A stretch of DNA of 64,000 nucleotides from Acinetobacter lwoffii (GTDB taxonomy: Bacteria; Pseudomonadota; Gammaproteobacteria; Pseudomonadales; Moraxellaceae). A program made the position numbers and the translations under genes. A model generated the notes under the pieces. That model was not told the origin of the DNA. It saw only the letters and a program-made list of their open reading frames with translations, and did not search any database. How positions within the stretch are numbered: position 1 is the first letter of the stretch; each line of letters begins with the position of its first letter. Positions 26,514-35,396 of the stretch are shown here, one piece after another. The DNA lies in assembly GCF_019048525.1 (NCBI RefSeq), contig NZ_CP077369.1, positions 2,480,001 through 2,544,000 of the forward strand, read 5' to 3'.

Positions 26514-27164
26514 TTATACCTCGCCTTCACGGACAATCAGTTGAATTTTTGTTGGGTTATAGGCATTACATGGGTTATTCAGTTGTGGGCAGTTTGAGAT
26601 CAACACAATCAAATCCATCTCAGCTTTAATTTCCACATATTTGCCCGGTGCAGAAATCCCATCATCAAATTTCAGGTGACCATCTGAAGTTACAGGTACA
26701 TTCATAAAAAAATTAATATTTGGACCGATATGGCGCACATTCAGACCATGCTTTTTCGCAATCGGATGTTGTGACAATGCAATCATGAAATTGTTACGGC
26801 AACTGTGCATTGGATATTTATCATGCGCATAACGGACTGTGTTACTTTCACATGAACATGCACCGCCTAAAGTATCGTGGCGACCGCAGTTGTCATCATG
26901 AATACTCACAATTTTATTGCCAAAGTTGGTATATAAAGTCGTACCTTTTTCTAGATAAATTTGACGGTTCATCGCCAAAGTATCGGTTGCGCTATAACGC
27001 TCTTCAGGGTTATGTGCGGAAATAAACAAAGTATCCACCGCTTGATTACCTTCAAGATCAACAATACGGAAATACTGGCCTTTTTTGACTTCACACATCC
27101 ATGCTTCACCGGCAGGACAAACTTCGCTAAGTACTGATTTTTCTAGATTTACGAGTGCAGTCAT
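26514..27164 (-). CDS. DUF1989 protein, carboxyguanidine deiminase subunit (urea carboxylase-associated)
   Basis: This is one of two DUF1989 paralogues beside the carboxylase (216 residues from the chosen start). The paired proteins are known to form carboxyguanidine deiminase, converting carboxyguanidine to allophanate plus ammonia. Residues around GRHDTLGGACSCESN (about 95-109) supply His and Cys that probably bind the metal of this fold; MHSCRNNFMIAL follows. The second ATG (MTALVNLEK) is preferred because GGGGA lies 6 bases before it, against one base for the first. It ends 4 bases before the carboxylase ATG and begins 11 bases after its partner. Which of the two subunits is CgdA and which CgdB is not settled from sequence alone. 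Confidence 0.85.
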   Translation of the reverse strand: MTALVNLEKSVLSEVCPAGEAWMCEVKKGQYFRIVDLEGNQAVDTLFISAHNPEERYSATDTLAMNRQIYLEKGTTLYTNFGNKIVSIHDDNCGRHDTLGGACSCESNTVRYAHDKYPMHSCRNNFMIALSQHPIAKKHGLNVRHIGPNINFFMNVPVTSDGHLKFDDGISAPGKYVEIKAEMDLIVLISNCPQLNNPCNAYNPTKIQLIVREGEV

Positions 27165-27175
27165 GATCATTCCCC

Positions 27176-27913
27176 TTAAGCAGTTAAAGCGTAGTAGCGG
27201 TTATTATTTTGAAACGCACGCTGATTTTGCGGGCATGAGTCACGGCAGACATCGGTGTCGCCTAAAGGCAGTGCTTTAAAGAGTGAGAGCTGAATATCGG
27301 CTGGTGCATATTCATTAGAATTGTCGAGTGCATGTGGTGCGCTGGATAAAAACACCAAACAATCCATTTCAAAGCGTAGTTCAATCACTTGATCGGTATT
27401 ATCAGATACGACATAAGACAAGTTGCCGTTGTCATCCGGTGCAACTTTTGAAAATAGGTTTAAGGTATTACTCAGATCCGTCGCAGATAAACCAAATTTG
27501 GTCATCTCTAAAAGTAGGCTGTCTTTAGCATTGCGGTACATGTCGTTGCGGGCATCCTGGAAGGTCTTCGTACCAAACTGTGCTCCAATTTGCGGTGCGG
27601 TACTTGGCGCACAAAAGGCATCATTCCAACCGTGGTCATCTTTGACAATCGAGATCATCGCACGTCCTAAATCAGACGCTAAAATATGCCCTGTACTTAA
27701 AAATGCCGTGTGTTGTGCTTTTAAGCTGTCTGGCATGTTATAGGCTTCAAGCTTGTCTTCGCTATTTACACAAAACAGTGAAACATTGGCATTCGCGCCT
27801 AAAGATTTGAGTTGTAAAACTGCGCCACGCTGAATGCGTGCTGACCAGTGGTGTCCACCCGGTAAACGTTCAGTCCAGAGGACTTGATCTTCGTGATAAG
27901 TTATTGTGCTCAT
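27176..27913 (-). CDS. DUF1989 protein, carboxyguanidine deiminase second subunit
   Basis: The 245-residue first gene of the operon and paralogue of the next one. Landmarks are TERLPGGHHWSARIQRG (about 11-27), GRAMISIVKDDHGWNDAFCAP (metal-site equivalent, here with His and a single Cys), and DCLVFLSSAPHALDN near the end. The Cys pair of its partner is not kept, which suggests one catalytic and one supporting subunit. The ATG at 27913 is set by GGGATGGATG just upstream; this site lies about 30 bases beyond the riboswitch, so the switch can act on its access. Together with the partner it turns carboxyguanidine into allophanate (established for the family). Confidence 0.85.
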   Translation of the reverse strand: MSTITYHEDQVLWTERLPGGHHWSARIQRGAVLQLKSLGANANVSLFCVNSEDKLEAYNMPDSLKAQHTAFLSTGHILASDLGRAMISIVKDDHGWNDAFCAPSTAPQIGAQFGTKTFQDARNDMYRNAKDSLLLEMTKFGLSATDLSNTLNLFSKVAPDDNGNLSYVVSDNTDQVIELRFEMDCLVFLSSAPHALDNSNEYAPADIQLSLFKALPLGDTDVCRDSCPQNQRAFQNNNRYYALTA

Positions 27914-27941
27914 TTGCATCCATCCCAATCTTTTTACGGTT

Positions 27942-28047
27942 TACCTCCCGGGCTTTTATCCCTCCGTGTAGCTTGGGTTTGAACAAACCTAGCCGTGAAC
28001 TCTCGGTCGCAGACCTACATGAATGTTCATGTATCGGAACCCTAGAT
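27942..28047 (-). promoter_or_regulatory. Guanidine-I (ykkC) riboswitch
   Basis: Read on the minus strand, the conserved blocks occur in order: CTAGGGTTCCG, GGTCTGCGACCGAGAG, the CTACACGGAGGGATAAAAG segment and GCCCGGGAGG. Between them two variable helices are intact as inverted repeats: ACATGAA/TTCATGT (28017-28032) and GGTTTG/CAAACC (27976-27989). This is the ykkC class that binds free guanidinium. No T run follows, and the ribosome-binding site of the first DUF1989 gene lies about 25 bases downstream, so control of translation seems more likely than termination. It controls the DUF1989/DUF1989/carboxylase operon. Confidence 0.92.
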
Positions 28048-28070
28048 CACTTTATGATGATGTAGATAGA

Positions 28071-28086
28071 TGCAAAGGACGTGCCA
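28071..28086 (-). promoter_or_regulatory. Sigma-54 promoter for the guanidine carboxylase operon
   Basis: Minus-strand reading TGGCACGTCCTTTGCA matches TGGCACG-N4-TTGCW at every defined position, the best of the six in this window. The predicted start near 28061 lies about 14 bases before the riboswitch, so the whole aptamer is in the transcript. Confidence 0.85.
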
Positions 28087-28190
28087 AACTGGTAATACTA
28101 TTTTTTATATTCGTAATACTTTTTTTTGAGATGGAACTGATTACTTCAGGTGCAAGGCTCTGAAAAAGGCATCAAGATGTACCAAAATAA

Positions 28191-28214
28191 AAAAATCCCG
28201 GCTTGTACCGGGAA
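28191..28214 (-). terminator. Terminator after the LysR gene
   Basis: On the minus strand TCCCGG, loop TACAAG, CCGGGA is followed by a run of seven T. It separates the LysR gene from the sigma-54 promoter of the carboxylase operon, so that operon does not depend on read-through. Confidence 0.85.
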
Positions 28215-28263
28215 TTGTAAAATCTAGAGATGAGAACTCAATCAAACTATTTAAGCGGTAGAG

Positions 28264-29157
28264 TTATTTACTTAAAATCTCATGCAGCATATTACGTAAC
28301 CATTGATGACTGGTTTTATGATGACAAGACATATGCCAATACTGCTTTACGGAATAGGTCGGGAAAGCAATCGGTGCCTCAAAAATCTTGAGATTGCCAC
28401 GTGATAACAGGACTTCACTCAAATAATAAGGCACGGTCGCAATCGCATCGGTTTCCTGTACCACCAGTCCTACCCCGAGATAACTTGGCAGACGCATTAG
28501 AATGTCACGCTTGAGTTCCAGATTCAGCAATTCATTTTCAATATGGTAATGCCCCATCCCGGCATCAATATCAATATGGGTTTCACGTAAATACTCTTCT
28601 GTCGTGATGCTGTCACCGGTCAGGCGCGGATGGTCTTTCGCCGCGATCACCACATAATATTGCTCAAACAGTTTCTGCTGATAAAAGCCATTCTCCAGAT
28701 TTGGCAAGAAGCCCAAAGCCAGATCAATCTCACCATTGGCCATTTGATAACTGGTTTCCGAGGTAATCGGACGCACATTCAGACGGATATGGGATGCATG
28801 CTGTTTCAAATACTGGGAAATTTTCGGCAATAACACCAGATGCGATACATCGGTCATCGCCAATGTAAAGCGCTGCTGTGAAGTGACCTGATCAAAATTG
28901 ATCGTAAAATTATTGATTGCTTCAACTTTGCTCAGTGCTTCGCTGACCAAGGGAAAGAGCTGTTTGGACAGGTCTGTCGGCAGCATTTCATTGCCAATAC
29001 GTAAAAATAAAGGATCACCATAATGCTGGCGAATTTTATTCAGCAGATTGCTCACCGCAGGCTGGCTCATATCTAAATGATCGGCTGCCTGGGATACGTT
29101 TTTAAATTTATAGACATAATAAAAAATACTGAGCAATTTACAGTCAAGTTCAAACAC
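28264..29157 (-). CDS. LysR-family transcriptional regulator
   Basis: The 297-residue product has the LysR helix-turn-helix at the N-terminus (VYKFKNVSQAADHLDMSQ, then PAVSNLLNKIRQHYGDPLF) and a substrate-binding domain from about residue 90 (RFTLAMTDVSHLVLL). The PAVSNLLNKIR style is that of NodD/LeuO-like members. The start is GTG, about 10 bases after AAGGA; no in-frame ATG fits as well. It is upstream of the guanidine carboxylase operon on the same strand but separated by a terminator, so it may regulate that operon or something unrelated; nothing in the sequence decides this. Confidence 0.85.
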   Translation of the reverse strand: MFELDCKLLSIFYYVYKFKNVSQAADHLDMSQPAVSNLLNKIRQHYGDPLFLRIGNEMLPTDLSKQLFPLVSEALSKVEAINNFTINFDQVTSQQRFTLAMTDVSHLVLLPKISQYLKQHASHIRLNVRPITSETSYQMANGEIDLALGFLPNLENGFYQQKLFEQYYVVIAAKDHPRLTGDSITTEEYLRETHIDIDAGMGHYHIENELLNLELKRDILMRLPSYLGVGLVVQETDAIATVPYYLSEVLLSRGNLKIFEAPIAFPTYSVKQYWHMSCHHKTSHQWLRNMLHEILSK

Positions 29158-29449
29158 AGAAATACATTTCCTTTAACTTTCTCCTCATTCGGACAGGTCT
29201 TTCATCCGCATAAGTCTATTGAGGGTCAGATTAAAATATAACACTTCGCAACTATGTTCAGGATTAAACTCGCTGTAATTTTCCGAAAAAAATACTTTTG
29301 CCAGATGAATAAATCCATTAAAAAGTACCTCAACAAGTACCTCAACGCAAAATTTCCAGCCCGGTTTGCTCAGGTCAGTTAAACATTTAAATCGTATGCG
29401 ATATACTCAGCCACACCCAATAAATGGTAAAAATACAGAGAAATCTTAT

Positions 29450-30172
29450 ATGTTTCAGGATAAAAAGCTGGTCTGTTTTGATCTGGATGGTACGTTGATT
29501 GATTCTGTAGGCATCTGGAATCAGGTCGATGCAGCCCTGATTGATGAGCTCTCCAACAGAAAAGTCGATTTACATGAGATTCAGCAACAGCGCGATCTTC
29601 AACTTACCGCCTTGAGACATAGACCAGATCCTTATCTGGAATATTGTGGATTTTTAAAAGAACAATACGATTTTGAACCAGTTAAAGAAGAAGTAAAAAA
29701 TCGTCGTTATACAATTTCCCGACATTTTCTGGATCATATCGTCGAGTTAAAACCTCAGGCAGACCTCCTGATTCAGGCTTTAAAACAGCAACAGATATCT
29801 CTGGCTTTGACCACCACCACCAGTTTATTCAATGTACAGCGCTATCAGGATAACAATCGAAATATTAATTCTAAAATCAGCTTTGAGGATGATTTTGCCT
29901 TGATTCTCACACGTGAAAATGTCCAGAACATTAAGCCTCATCCCGAAGTTTATCTGAATGTTTTGCAAGCCTTTAACCTTCGACCTGAGGAATGTCTAAT
30001 TATTGAAGACTCTCTAGTCGGTGTAGAAGCAGCAAATCATGCGGGCATCGAGGTAGTGGGAATTTATGACCAGCACTCCGCTCATGAAATAGATTTGATC
30101 AAAGCCAAAGCAAATTATTATGTCGAAAATTTTGCTGAATTATTAAGTTCATTCAATAACAACATCCACTAA
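29450..30172 (+). CDS. HAD-superfamily hydrolase (phosphoglycolate/beta-phosphoglucomutase-like)
   Basis: This 240-residue single-domain HAD phosphatase carries motif I FDLDGTLIDS (about residues 9-18, with both Asp), motif II in LALTTTTSLF, motif III lysine in NIKPHPEVYLN and motif IV IIEDSLVGVEAANHAG. A helical cap lies between motifs I and II (about 20-90). The substrate cannot be told from sequence; relatives act on small sugar phosphates or phosphoglycolate. The ATG at 29450 places motif I at the usual distance from the start; a longer TTG frame from 29366 adds 28 residues without family support. It is alone on the plus strand and convergent with the lipoprotein gene. Confidence 0.82.
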   Translation: MFQDKKLVCFDLDGTLIDSVGIWNQVDAALIDELSNRKVDLHEIQQQRDLQLTALRHRPDPYLEYCGFLKEQYDFEPVKEEVKNRRYTISRHFLDHIVELKPQADLLIQALKQQQISLALTTTTSLFNVQRYQDNNRNINSKISFEDDFALILTRENVQNIKPHPEVYLNVLQAFNLRPEECLIIEDSLVGVEAANHAGIEVVGIYDQHSAHEIDLIKAKANYYVENFAELLSSFNNNIH

Positions 30173-30209
30173 AAAAGATGCCATGAAGCATCCTTGTTCA
30201 TGACATCTT
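30171..30209 (-). terminator. Terminator of the lipoprotein gene
   Basis: AAGATGYCATGA halves pair with one mismatch around a 11-base loop, followed on the minus strand by six T. It may also slow plus-strand transcripts from the HAD gene, which has only a weak T run. Confidence 0.72.
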
Positions 30210-30241
30210 GAATACTATTTGTGGCTTAAAAATCTTGCTGA

Positions 30242-30592
30242 CTATTTGGCTTTTTTATAGATTGAGCCTGAACCAACCAGATTTCCGGTTTTCTCATCGA
30301 TTGCAAAATCGACCATACCTGCACCTGCGTTCAACTGAAGCATGCCATTTTCGTTCACTGCAGCGGGCATTGGATTCTTTTTCTCGGTTTTACCGGTTTC
30401 CTTATCTTTGATCGTATTGGTAATCAGATAATTTTCACCATTTTTTGAAATAACCAGAATATTTTCAAGTTTTGGATTTTCCACGGTGTTTTTCCAGTTG
30501 CCCTGATAATCTGGTGCGGGTGCTTCAGTGGTGTTACAAGCAGTTAAAAGTACTAATAATGGAATTGCTGAAAAATATTTAAGATGTTTCAA
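30242..30592 (-). CDS. Small hypothetical lipoprotein
   Basis: The 116-residue product begins with a lipoprotein signal peptide, MKHLKYFSAIPLLVLLTAC, with lipobox LTAC and Cys19; Asn follows at +2, which usually allows transfer to the outer membrane. The mature part is small, charged and beta-prone (NWKNTVENPKLENILVISK, then ENYLITNTIKDKETGK), of unknown function, and resembles short Acinetobacter lipoproteins of no assigned role. The start codon is TTG, with AAGG about 9 bases before it. It is a single-gene unit with its own terminator. Confidence 0.75.
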   Translation of the reverse strand: MKHLKYFSAIPLLVLLTACNTTEAPAPDYQGNWKNTVENPKLENILVISKNGENYLITNTIKDKETGKTEKKNPMPAAVNENGMLQLNAGAGMVDFAIDEKTGNLVGSGSIYKKAK

Positions 30593-30778
30593 AACTGAGA
30601 CCTTGAGTGTAACGACGCGGCCATTATAGAGAGAAGCCTTTAGAGCTGAAGCAGGTTGTTGTAGGCAAAGCGTTTCAGCAGTACTGGATCTGTTTTGCTT
30701 TCGTCATTTTTTGAAATCTGTATCCATATTTTATTCATAACAGGATTATTCTAATGATATTAAATCTGATAAAACTTA

Positions 30779-30817
30779 AAAAAAATTCCTCAATAGACCA
30801 TCCAAATCTATTGAGGA
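30779..30817 (-). terminator. Terminator of the desaturase operon
   Basis: Minus-strand TCCTCAATAGA and TCTATTGAGGA form an 11-bp stem with a 9-base loop, followed by eight T. Confidence 0.9.
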
Positions 30818-30850
30818 GTACCAAAATGGTGAATAAGTAAAGCTTAAAAA

Positions 30851-32017
30851 TTATGACAATAGTTTCGCTTTAAAGTAGTTGAATACAGATTTGGCAGCAT
30901 GGGTTTTTTCAACCACCTGCTCAGTCCAGTGATTCGGTAGAGAACATTTAGCCAGACCTACCCACACTGTAGAAAACTGTTTCATGAAGCTGGCTTCGTT
31001 ATAGTGAATACCATATTCTGCACAGAGCGCTTTGATTTTTGGCGCAACCTGCGCATAGCGATTGGCGGGCATGTCCGGGAATAGATGATGCTCAATCTGA
31101 TGACTCAAATTACCACTCAAGATATGTAGCCAAGTTGTTCCACTAAAATTGCTCGAACCGCGAATCTGGCGTAAATACCACTCGGCACGGGTTTCATTGT
31201 CGGTATTGTCCATTTCAAAGGTTTCAGCATCTTCAGTGAAATGACCGTTAAAAATGACGGCAGAAGCCCATAGACTGCGAATCACATTGGCCACCGCATT
31301 TCCGGTAAATACCGGAATGGCATTTGGCCCGGCAATGATCGGAAAAAATACATAATCTTTTAACACCTGACGGCGCATTTTTTGGCGCAAAGGTGCTGCC
31401 TCTTCCCAGACTTCTTTCCAGGTCTTTGTTTTATAAGCAATCACATCTTCCAGATGCAGGCGTTGCAAGCCAACATACCATTCGAAAAATACCATTAACT
31501 GAATGCCCAGTGGAATATTAAACAGAAAGCGTGGTTCCCACTTTTGCGATTCACTGACCCGAATCAGACCATAACCGACATCATGATCCATTCCGACGAT
31601 ATTGGTATAGGTATGATGAATATAGTTGTGCGTATATTTCCAGTCATCGCCGGTTGAAATCGTATCCCAATCATAGGTCGCACCGTTCAGACTCGGATCG
31701 TTCATCCAGTCGAACTGGCCATGCATGACATTGTGACCGAGTTCCATATTTTCCACGATTTTGGAAAGACCGAGCAGACCTGTCCCCGCCAGCCATACCG
31801 GTGGCAACCAACCGGCAAACATCAGCATGCCGCGTGAGGCAATTTCGCTATAGCGGACAAAGTTGCGGATTTTATAAATATATTCGGCGTCTTTTTCCCC
31901 CAGATCATCCATGACCTCGCGGCGGATCGCATCGACTTTGGCACCGAATTCCTCAATCTGTTCAGGACTAAGAAATTGGCTTTTGCTATGTCGTTTAAAA
32001 TCAATTTGCATATTCAT
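30851..32017 (-). CDS. Membrane fatty-acid desaturase (acyl-lipid/acyl-CoA delta-9 type)
   Basis: The 388-residue di-iron membrane enzyme introduces a double bond into fatty acyl chains. The three histidine boxes are visible: ELGHNVMHGQFD (about 90-101), YTHNYIHHTYTN (about 126-137) and SHQIEHHLFPDMP (about 308-320), with hydrophobic helices between boxes 1 and 2 and around residues 60-85. AAGGTG lies before the ATG. It is transcribed with the upstream ferredoxin reductase, which would supply the electrons; the pair is common in Acinetobacter and related bacteria and serves membrane-lipid fluidity. Confidence 0.9.
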   Translation of the reverse strand: MNMQIDFKRHSKSQFLSPEQIEEFGAKVDAIRREVMDDLGEKDAEYIYKIRNFVRYSEIASRGMLMFAGWLPPVWLAGTGLLGLSKIVENMELGHNVMHGQFDWMNDPSLNGATYDWDTISTGDDWKYTHNYIHHTYTNIVGMDHDVGYGLIRVSESQKWEPRFLFNIPLGIQLMVFFEWYVGLQRLHLEDVIAYKTKTWKEVWEEAAPLRQKMRRQVLKDYVFFPIIAGPNAIPVFTGNAVANVIRSLWASAVIFNGHFTEDAETFEMDNTDNETRAEWYLRQIRGSSNFSGTTWLHILSGNLSHQIEHHLFPDMPANRYAQVAPKIKALCAEYGIHYNEASFMKQFSTVWVGLAKCSLPNHWTEQVVEKTHAAKSVFNYFKAKLLS

Positions 32018-32059
32018 GGGAGCACCTTCTTATAGTTTAATTAATGGCTTATCAATAGT

Positions 32060-33082
32060 TTATAAATTAATCACCACAGGACTCACTGCCTGAGAAATGC
32101 ACAGTTTGATCTGGGTATTATTACCATGATCAATTTCACCGGTCAGGACATTTCGTACCGAACCACTGACCTTGGTACAGGAACAGGTATTGCAGATACC
32201 CATTCGGCAGCCATGCGCTGGTCTCAAGCCGGATTTTTCGGCACTTTCCAGTAAGTTGGACTGGGCTTGAAATTCCTGCTGCGATCTTAAAAACCGTACC
32301 GGCTGTGCTTTAATTTTTTCATCGACCACAATCTGGAAATATTCCGAATGAAAATTGGATTTCAATTCCAGTTTATCAACGATGCGAAGTGCGGCCTTCA
32401 TCATCCCGGCGGAGCCACAAGCATAAATTTTTCGTTCTGCAAAGTCTGGCACCAGCTCTTGCAATAAGCTCTGCGTCAGATGCTGCTGGTGTTCCACGGT
32501 ATTGAAATGGTGATATTTCAAGTTTGGATGCATAAGAGCCAATGTTTTCAGTTCAGCATGAAAGGCATCATCTCGAGTGAAATAAATCAGGTCGATCTGT
32601 TCCAGAGACTGAATGACTGCTTTTTGCAGCAAGGAGTAAATGGCGGTAATACCACTACCTGAAGCCAGGAATAAAATCGGCTGGGTGGATTTTTGCAATG
32701 TGAACTCACCTTGGGGCTGAGATATTTCAACCACCGCACCAATTTGCATCAGACTTAAGGCACGTGACACTTTACCCTGCTGTTTAACCGCAATGATCAG
32801 ATCACCATTTTTCAATACCGTCACCACAGAATAATGTCGCTGATGTCGTATGCCATCGAGTCTAACAGTCACTGCAATATTCTGGCCGGCCTGAAATGAC
32901 TTGGCTTTAAAATTATGATTTGGACGTAAGTGAATTTTGAAAAAGTCAGGGCTGATGGCTTGAATGCCCATAACGGCAGCCTTAACTTTTTTGATTGCCC
33001 AAGTTGGATGGATTTTTTCACCAATAAAATCAATGAAATCTTCCCGGATCCAATGCGGCTGATAGGTTGGCATGCTTGTCAT
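32060..33082 (-). CDS. Ferredoxin reductase (FAD/NAD(P)H with C-terminal [2Fe-2S]), desaturase partner
   Basis: A 340-residue flavoprotein. The FAD-binding barrel (about 40-140, with RHYSVVTVL), the NAD(P) lobe (FLASGSGITAIYSLLQ, about 150-165) and the C-terminal plant-type ferredoxin domain with GCRMGICNTCSC and a distal Cys (LCISQAV) are in that order. It takes electrons from NAD(P)H and hands them to the desaturase encoded 42 bases downstream. I place the start at 33082 (MTSMPTYQPHW), which has AAGGGG six bases upstream; the ATG ten codons earlier lacks a ribosome-binding site. Confidence 0.88.
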   Translation of the reverse strand: MTSMPTYQPHWIREDFIDFIGEKIHPTWAIKKVKAAVMGIQAISPDFFKIHLRPNHNFKAKSFQAGQNIAVTVRLDGIRHQRHYSVVTVLKNGDLIIAVKQQGKVSRALSLMQIGAVVEISQPQGEFTLQKSTQPILFLASGSGITAIYSLLQKAVIQSLEQIDLIYFTRDDAFHAELKTLALMHPNLKYHHFNTVEHQQHLTQSLLQELVPDFAERKIYACGSAGMMKAALRIVDKLELKSNFHSEYFQIVVDEKIKAQPVRFLRSQQEFQAQSNLLESAEKSGLRPAHGCRMGICNTCSCTKVSGSVRNVLTGEIDHGNNTQIKLCISQAVSPVVINL

Positions 33083-33311
33083 TTTTATCCCCTTATCCGC
33101 AGACAGTTTCATTAATGTACAACTGTCTAATTATTATATTGCTCAGGATAAAGAATTCTCACATTCAGACCATGTCAATACAGGTCAAATTATGTGCCTA
33201 AGCCATATAATATGACTTTTTGTCGGACAATATCATCTAAAAGTATCGATCAAGACTATATGGATTGAGAAAAAGCATTTTTAAACAGACAACGCTGCTT
33301 AGCCTGTACAT

Positions 33312-33345
33312 AAAAAAACTGACCTCTATTCGAGATCAGTTTTTT
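33312..33345. terminator. Intrinsic terminator after the acyl-CoA synthetase gene
   Basis: AAAAAACTGA..CTC and GAG.TCAGTTTTTT pair imperfectly with A and T runs on both sides, just beyond the minus-strand synthetase stop. Confidence 0.8.
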
Positions 33346-33380
33346 GACTTCATGTAGGGATTTTCAGATTAAATGACGCT

Positions 33381-35018
33381 TTAACCTGCTGCCTGCTCCA
33401 AAAGAATAGTCCCATATAATTCACGCAGATCTTTTTTCAGCATTTTACCAGTACCACTGAGTGGAATCGCATCAACAAATACGACTCGGTCTGGAATCTG
33501 CCATTTGGCTACCTTGTCCGCATAATAATCCAGCAGATCAGTTTCACTTAGCTGGCTGTCCGGCTTTTTAATGGCAATCAATACCGGGCGCTCATCCCAT
33601 TTAGGATGCTGGGCGGCAATCACGGCAGCCATCGCAATTTCCGGATGTCCCATGGCAATATTTTCCAGCTCCACCGATGAAATCCATTCTCCGCCAGACT
33701 TGATTAGATCTTTAGAACGGTCACTGAGTTTCATAAAGCCATCCTGATCCAGCGTAGCAATATCGCCGGTATCAAACCAGCCGTCAGCAGTCAGTGCAGA
33801 CTCTTCTTTGCCGAAATAATGGCTGATGACCCAATGCCCTTTCACTTGTAAATTTCCTGTGGTCTGTCCATCACGTTCAATTTCATGCATCCCTTTTTCT
33901 GCATCAGTCAAACGTAGGTCAACCCCGAATGGTGGACGACCTTGGGATAGACGAATCTGTAATTTTTCTTCATCAGACAGATGCAAATGTTTGGTCTTGA
34001 GCTGATTCGCTGTACCTAATGGACTGATTTCTGTCATGCCCCAGGCATGGATCGTTTCACAATTAAACTGTTCTTTGAAAGCCCTTAGCATGGCCGGTGG
34101 GCATGCAGATCCGCCAACCACATTGCGTTTTAAGCTTTCCAATTTAGAACCTGACTGATTTGCGGCCGCAATCAAACCTTGCCAGATGGTCGGTACGCCA
34201 AGTGCTACCGAAACCTGATAAGTATCAATCAGGTTGACCAGACTGGTGCCATCCAGACCCGGTCCAGGAAGAACCAAAGTGCATCCGACCATTGCAGCGG
34301 CATACGGAGTGCCCCACGCATTTACATGGAACATCGGCACCACAGGCAACATAATGTCGGCAGCCGAGACATTTAAGGAGTCAGGTAAAATGATGGCATA
34401 GCTATGTAATACCGTAGAACGATGGCTAAACAGTACACCTTTGGGATTGCCCGTAGTTCCTGAGGTATAACACAGAGAGCTTGCCGAGTTTTCATCAAGT
34501 GTTGGCCACTCAAAATCTGCATTTTGGCCGGCAATCAGATCATCATAAAACTGAACTTCCGGAATCGCTTCTCTAACTGCCGGATCAGCCCCATCCAGAC
34601 AGATAAAATGCTCGACTGAGCTCAACAGCGCTTTCACGGCTTTAATTAAAGGGACAAATGTTTTATCGAACAGCACCACGCGATCCGCAGCATCATTCAT
34701 AATAAAAATCAGCTGTTCCGGAAATAAGCGCGGGTTAATGGTATGACAGACTAAGCCGCTGCCAGAAATGGCATACCAGGACTCTAAATGGCGATGATTA
34801 TTCCAGGCAATGGTCGCGACCCGATCTCCCTGCGCCAAGCCGAGTTGTTGTAATGCATTGGCAAAACGTTTCGAGTTTTGATGAATTTCTCCCCAATTGG
34901 TCACTGTAATAGTGGTATCGGTATTTTTGGAAATTACCTCGGTATCGGCATGATAGCGTCCTGCATGTTCAATCATGCTGCTGATCAGTAAAGGCTGAAA
35001 CATCATATTTCCGAGCAT
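33381..35018 (-). CDS. Acyl-CoA synthetase (AMP-forming, medium/long-chain)
   Basis: The ANL-superfamily ligase has 545 residues from the chosen start. The AMP motif YTSGTTGNPKGVLFSHRS lies near residue 180, the A5 motif GMTEISPLG near 330, the A7-A8 GWFDTGDIATLDQDGFMKLSDRSKDLIKSGG stretch near 430 (shown here only by its key words), and the catalytic Lys in LSGTGKMLKKDLRE near the end. It activates fatty acids with CoA and ATP for beta-oxidation or lipid synthesis. The start is set by AAGGAGTGGA before ATG 35018; the frame extends a further 39 codons upstream without such a site. It is a single gene beside fatty-acid and acyl-CoA genes, but not in an operon with them. Confidence 0.85.
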   Translation of the reverse strand: MLGNMMFQPLLISSMIEHAGRYHADTEVISKNTDTTITVTNWGEIHQNSKRFANALQQLGLAQGDRVATIAWNNHRHLESWYAISGSGLVCHTINPRLFPEQLIFIMNDAADRVVLFDKTFVPLIKAVKALLSSVEHFICLDGADPAVREAIPEVQFYDDLIAGQNADFEWPTLDENSASSLCYTSGTTGNPKGVLFSHRSTVLHSYAIILPDSLNVSAADIMLPVVPMFHVNAWGTPYAAAMVGCTLVLPGPGLDGTSLVNLIDTYQVSVALGVPTIWQGLIAAANQSGSKLESLKRNVVGGSACPPAMLRAFKEQFNCETIHAWGMTEISPLGTANQLKTKHLHLSDEEKLQIRLSQGRPPFGVDLRLTDAEKGMHEIERDGQTTGNLQVKGHWVISHYFGKEESALTADGWFDTGDIATLDQDGFMKLSDRSKDLIKSGGEWISSVELENIAMGHPEIAMAAVIAAQHPKWDERPVLIAIKKPDSQLSETDLLDYYADKVAKWQIPDRVVFVDAIPLSGTGKMLKKDLRELYGTILLEQAAG

Positions 35019-35396
35019 TCTCCACTCCTTTGTGCTTGTTATTGGTCCGTATTTGCGTATCGTTGTTATATTGCATGATGGCTCGATCTGAAACCGTAAC
35101 TTACTTTTTATCATCATGTGGATCGAATTTAGCAAGGAAATCTAACTTTGTAAGTATCGAATTGTGACAAATTAAGCCAAGTGACTGAGGCGTATAAAAA
35201 TGGGAATACGATTTACGTAGAGATAATATTTACACAGAAAATCTGAGATCTGATTTTCACTTTAATTGTCGTGCATCAAGACTCAAGCTTAAAAAATAGA
35301 ATGACAACACTCCTCTTCCTCCCTTTTGTTATATTAAGTACCTTAAAATGTGCTATAAATCAAAATAACTAGAACAGTTTTAGTTCAAGAAAGTGT

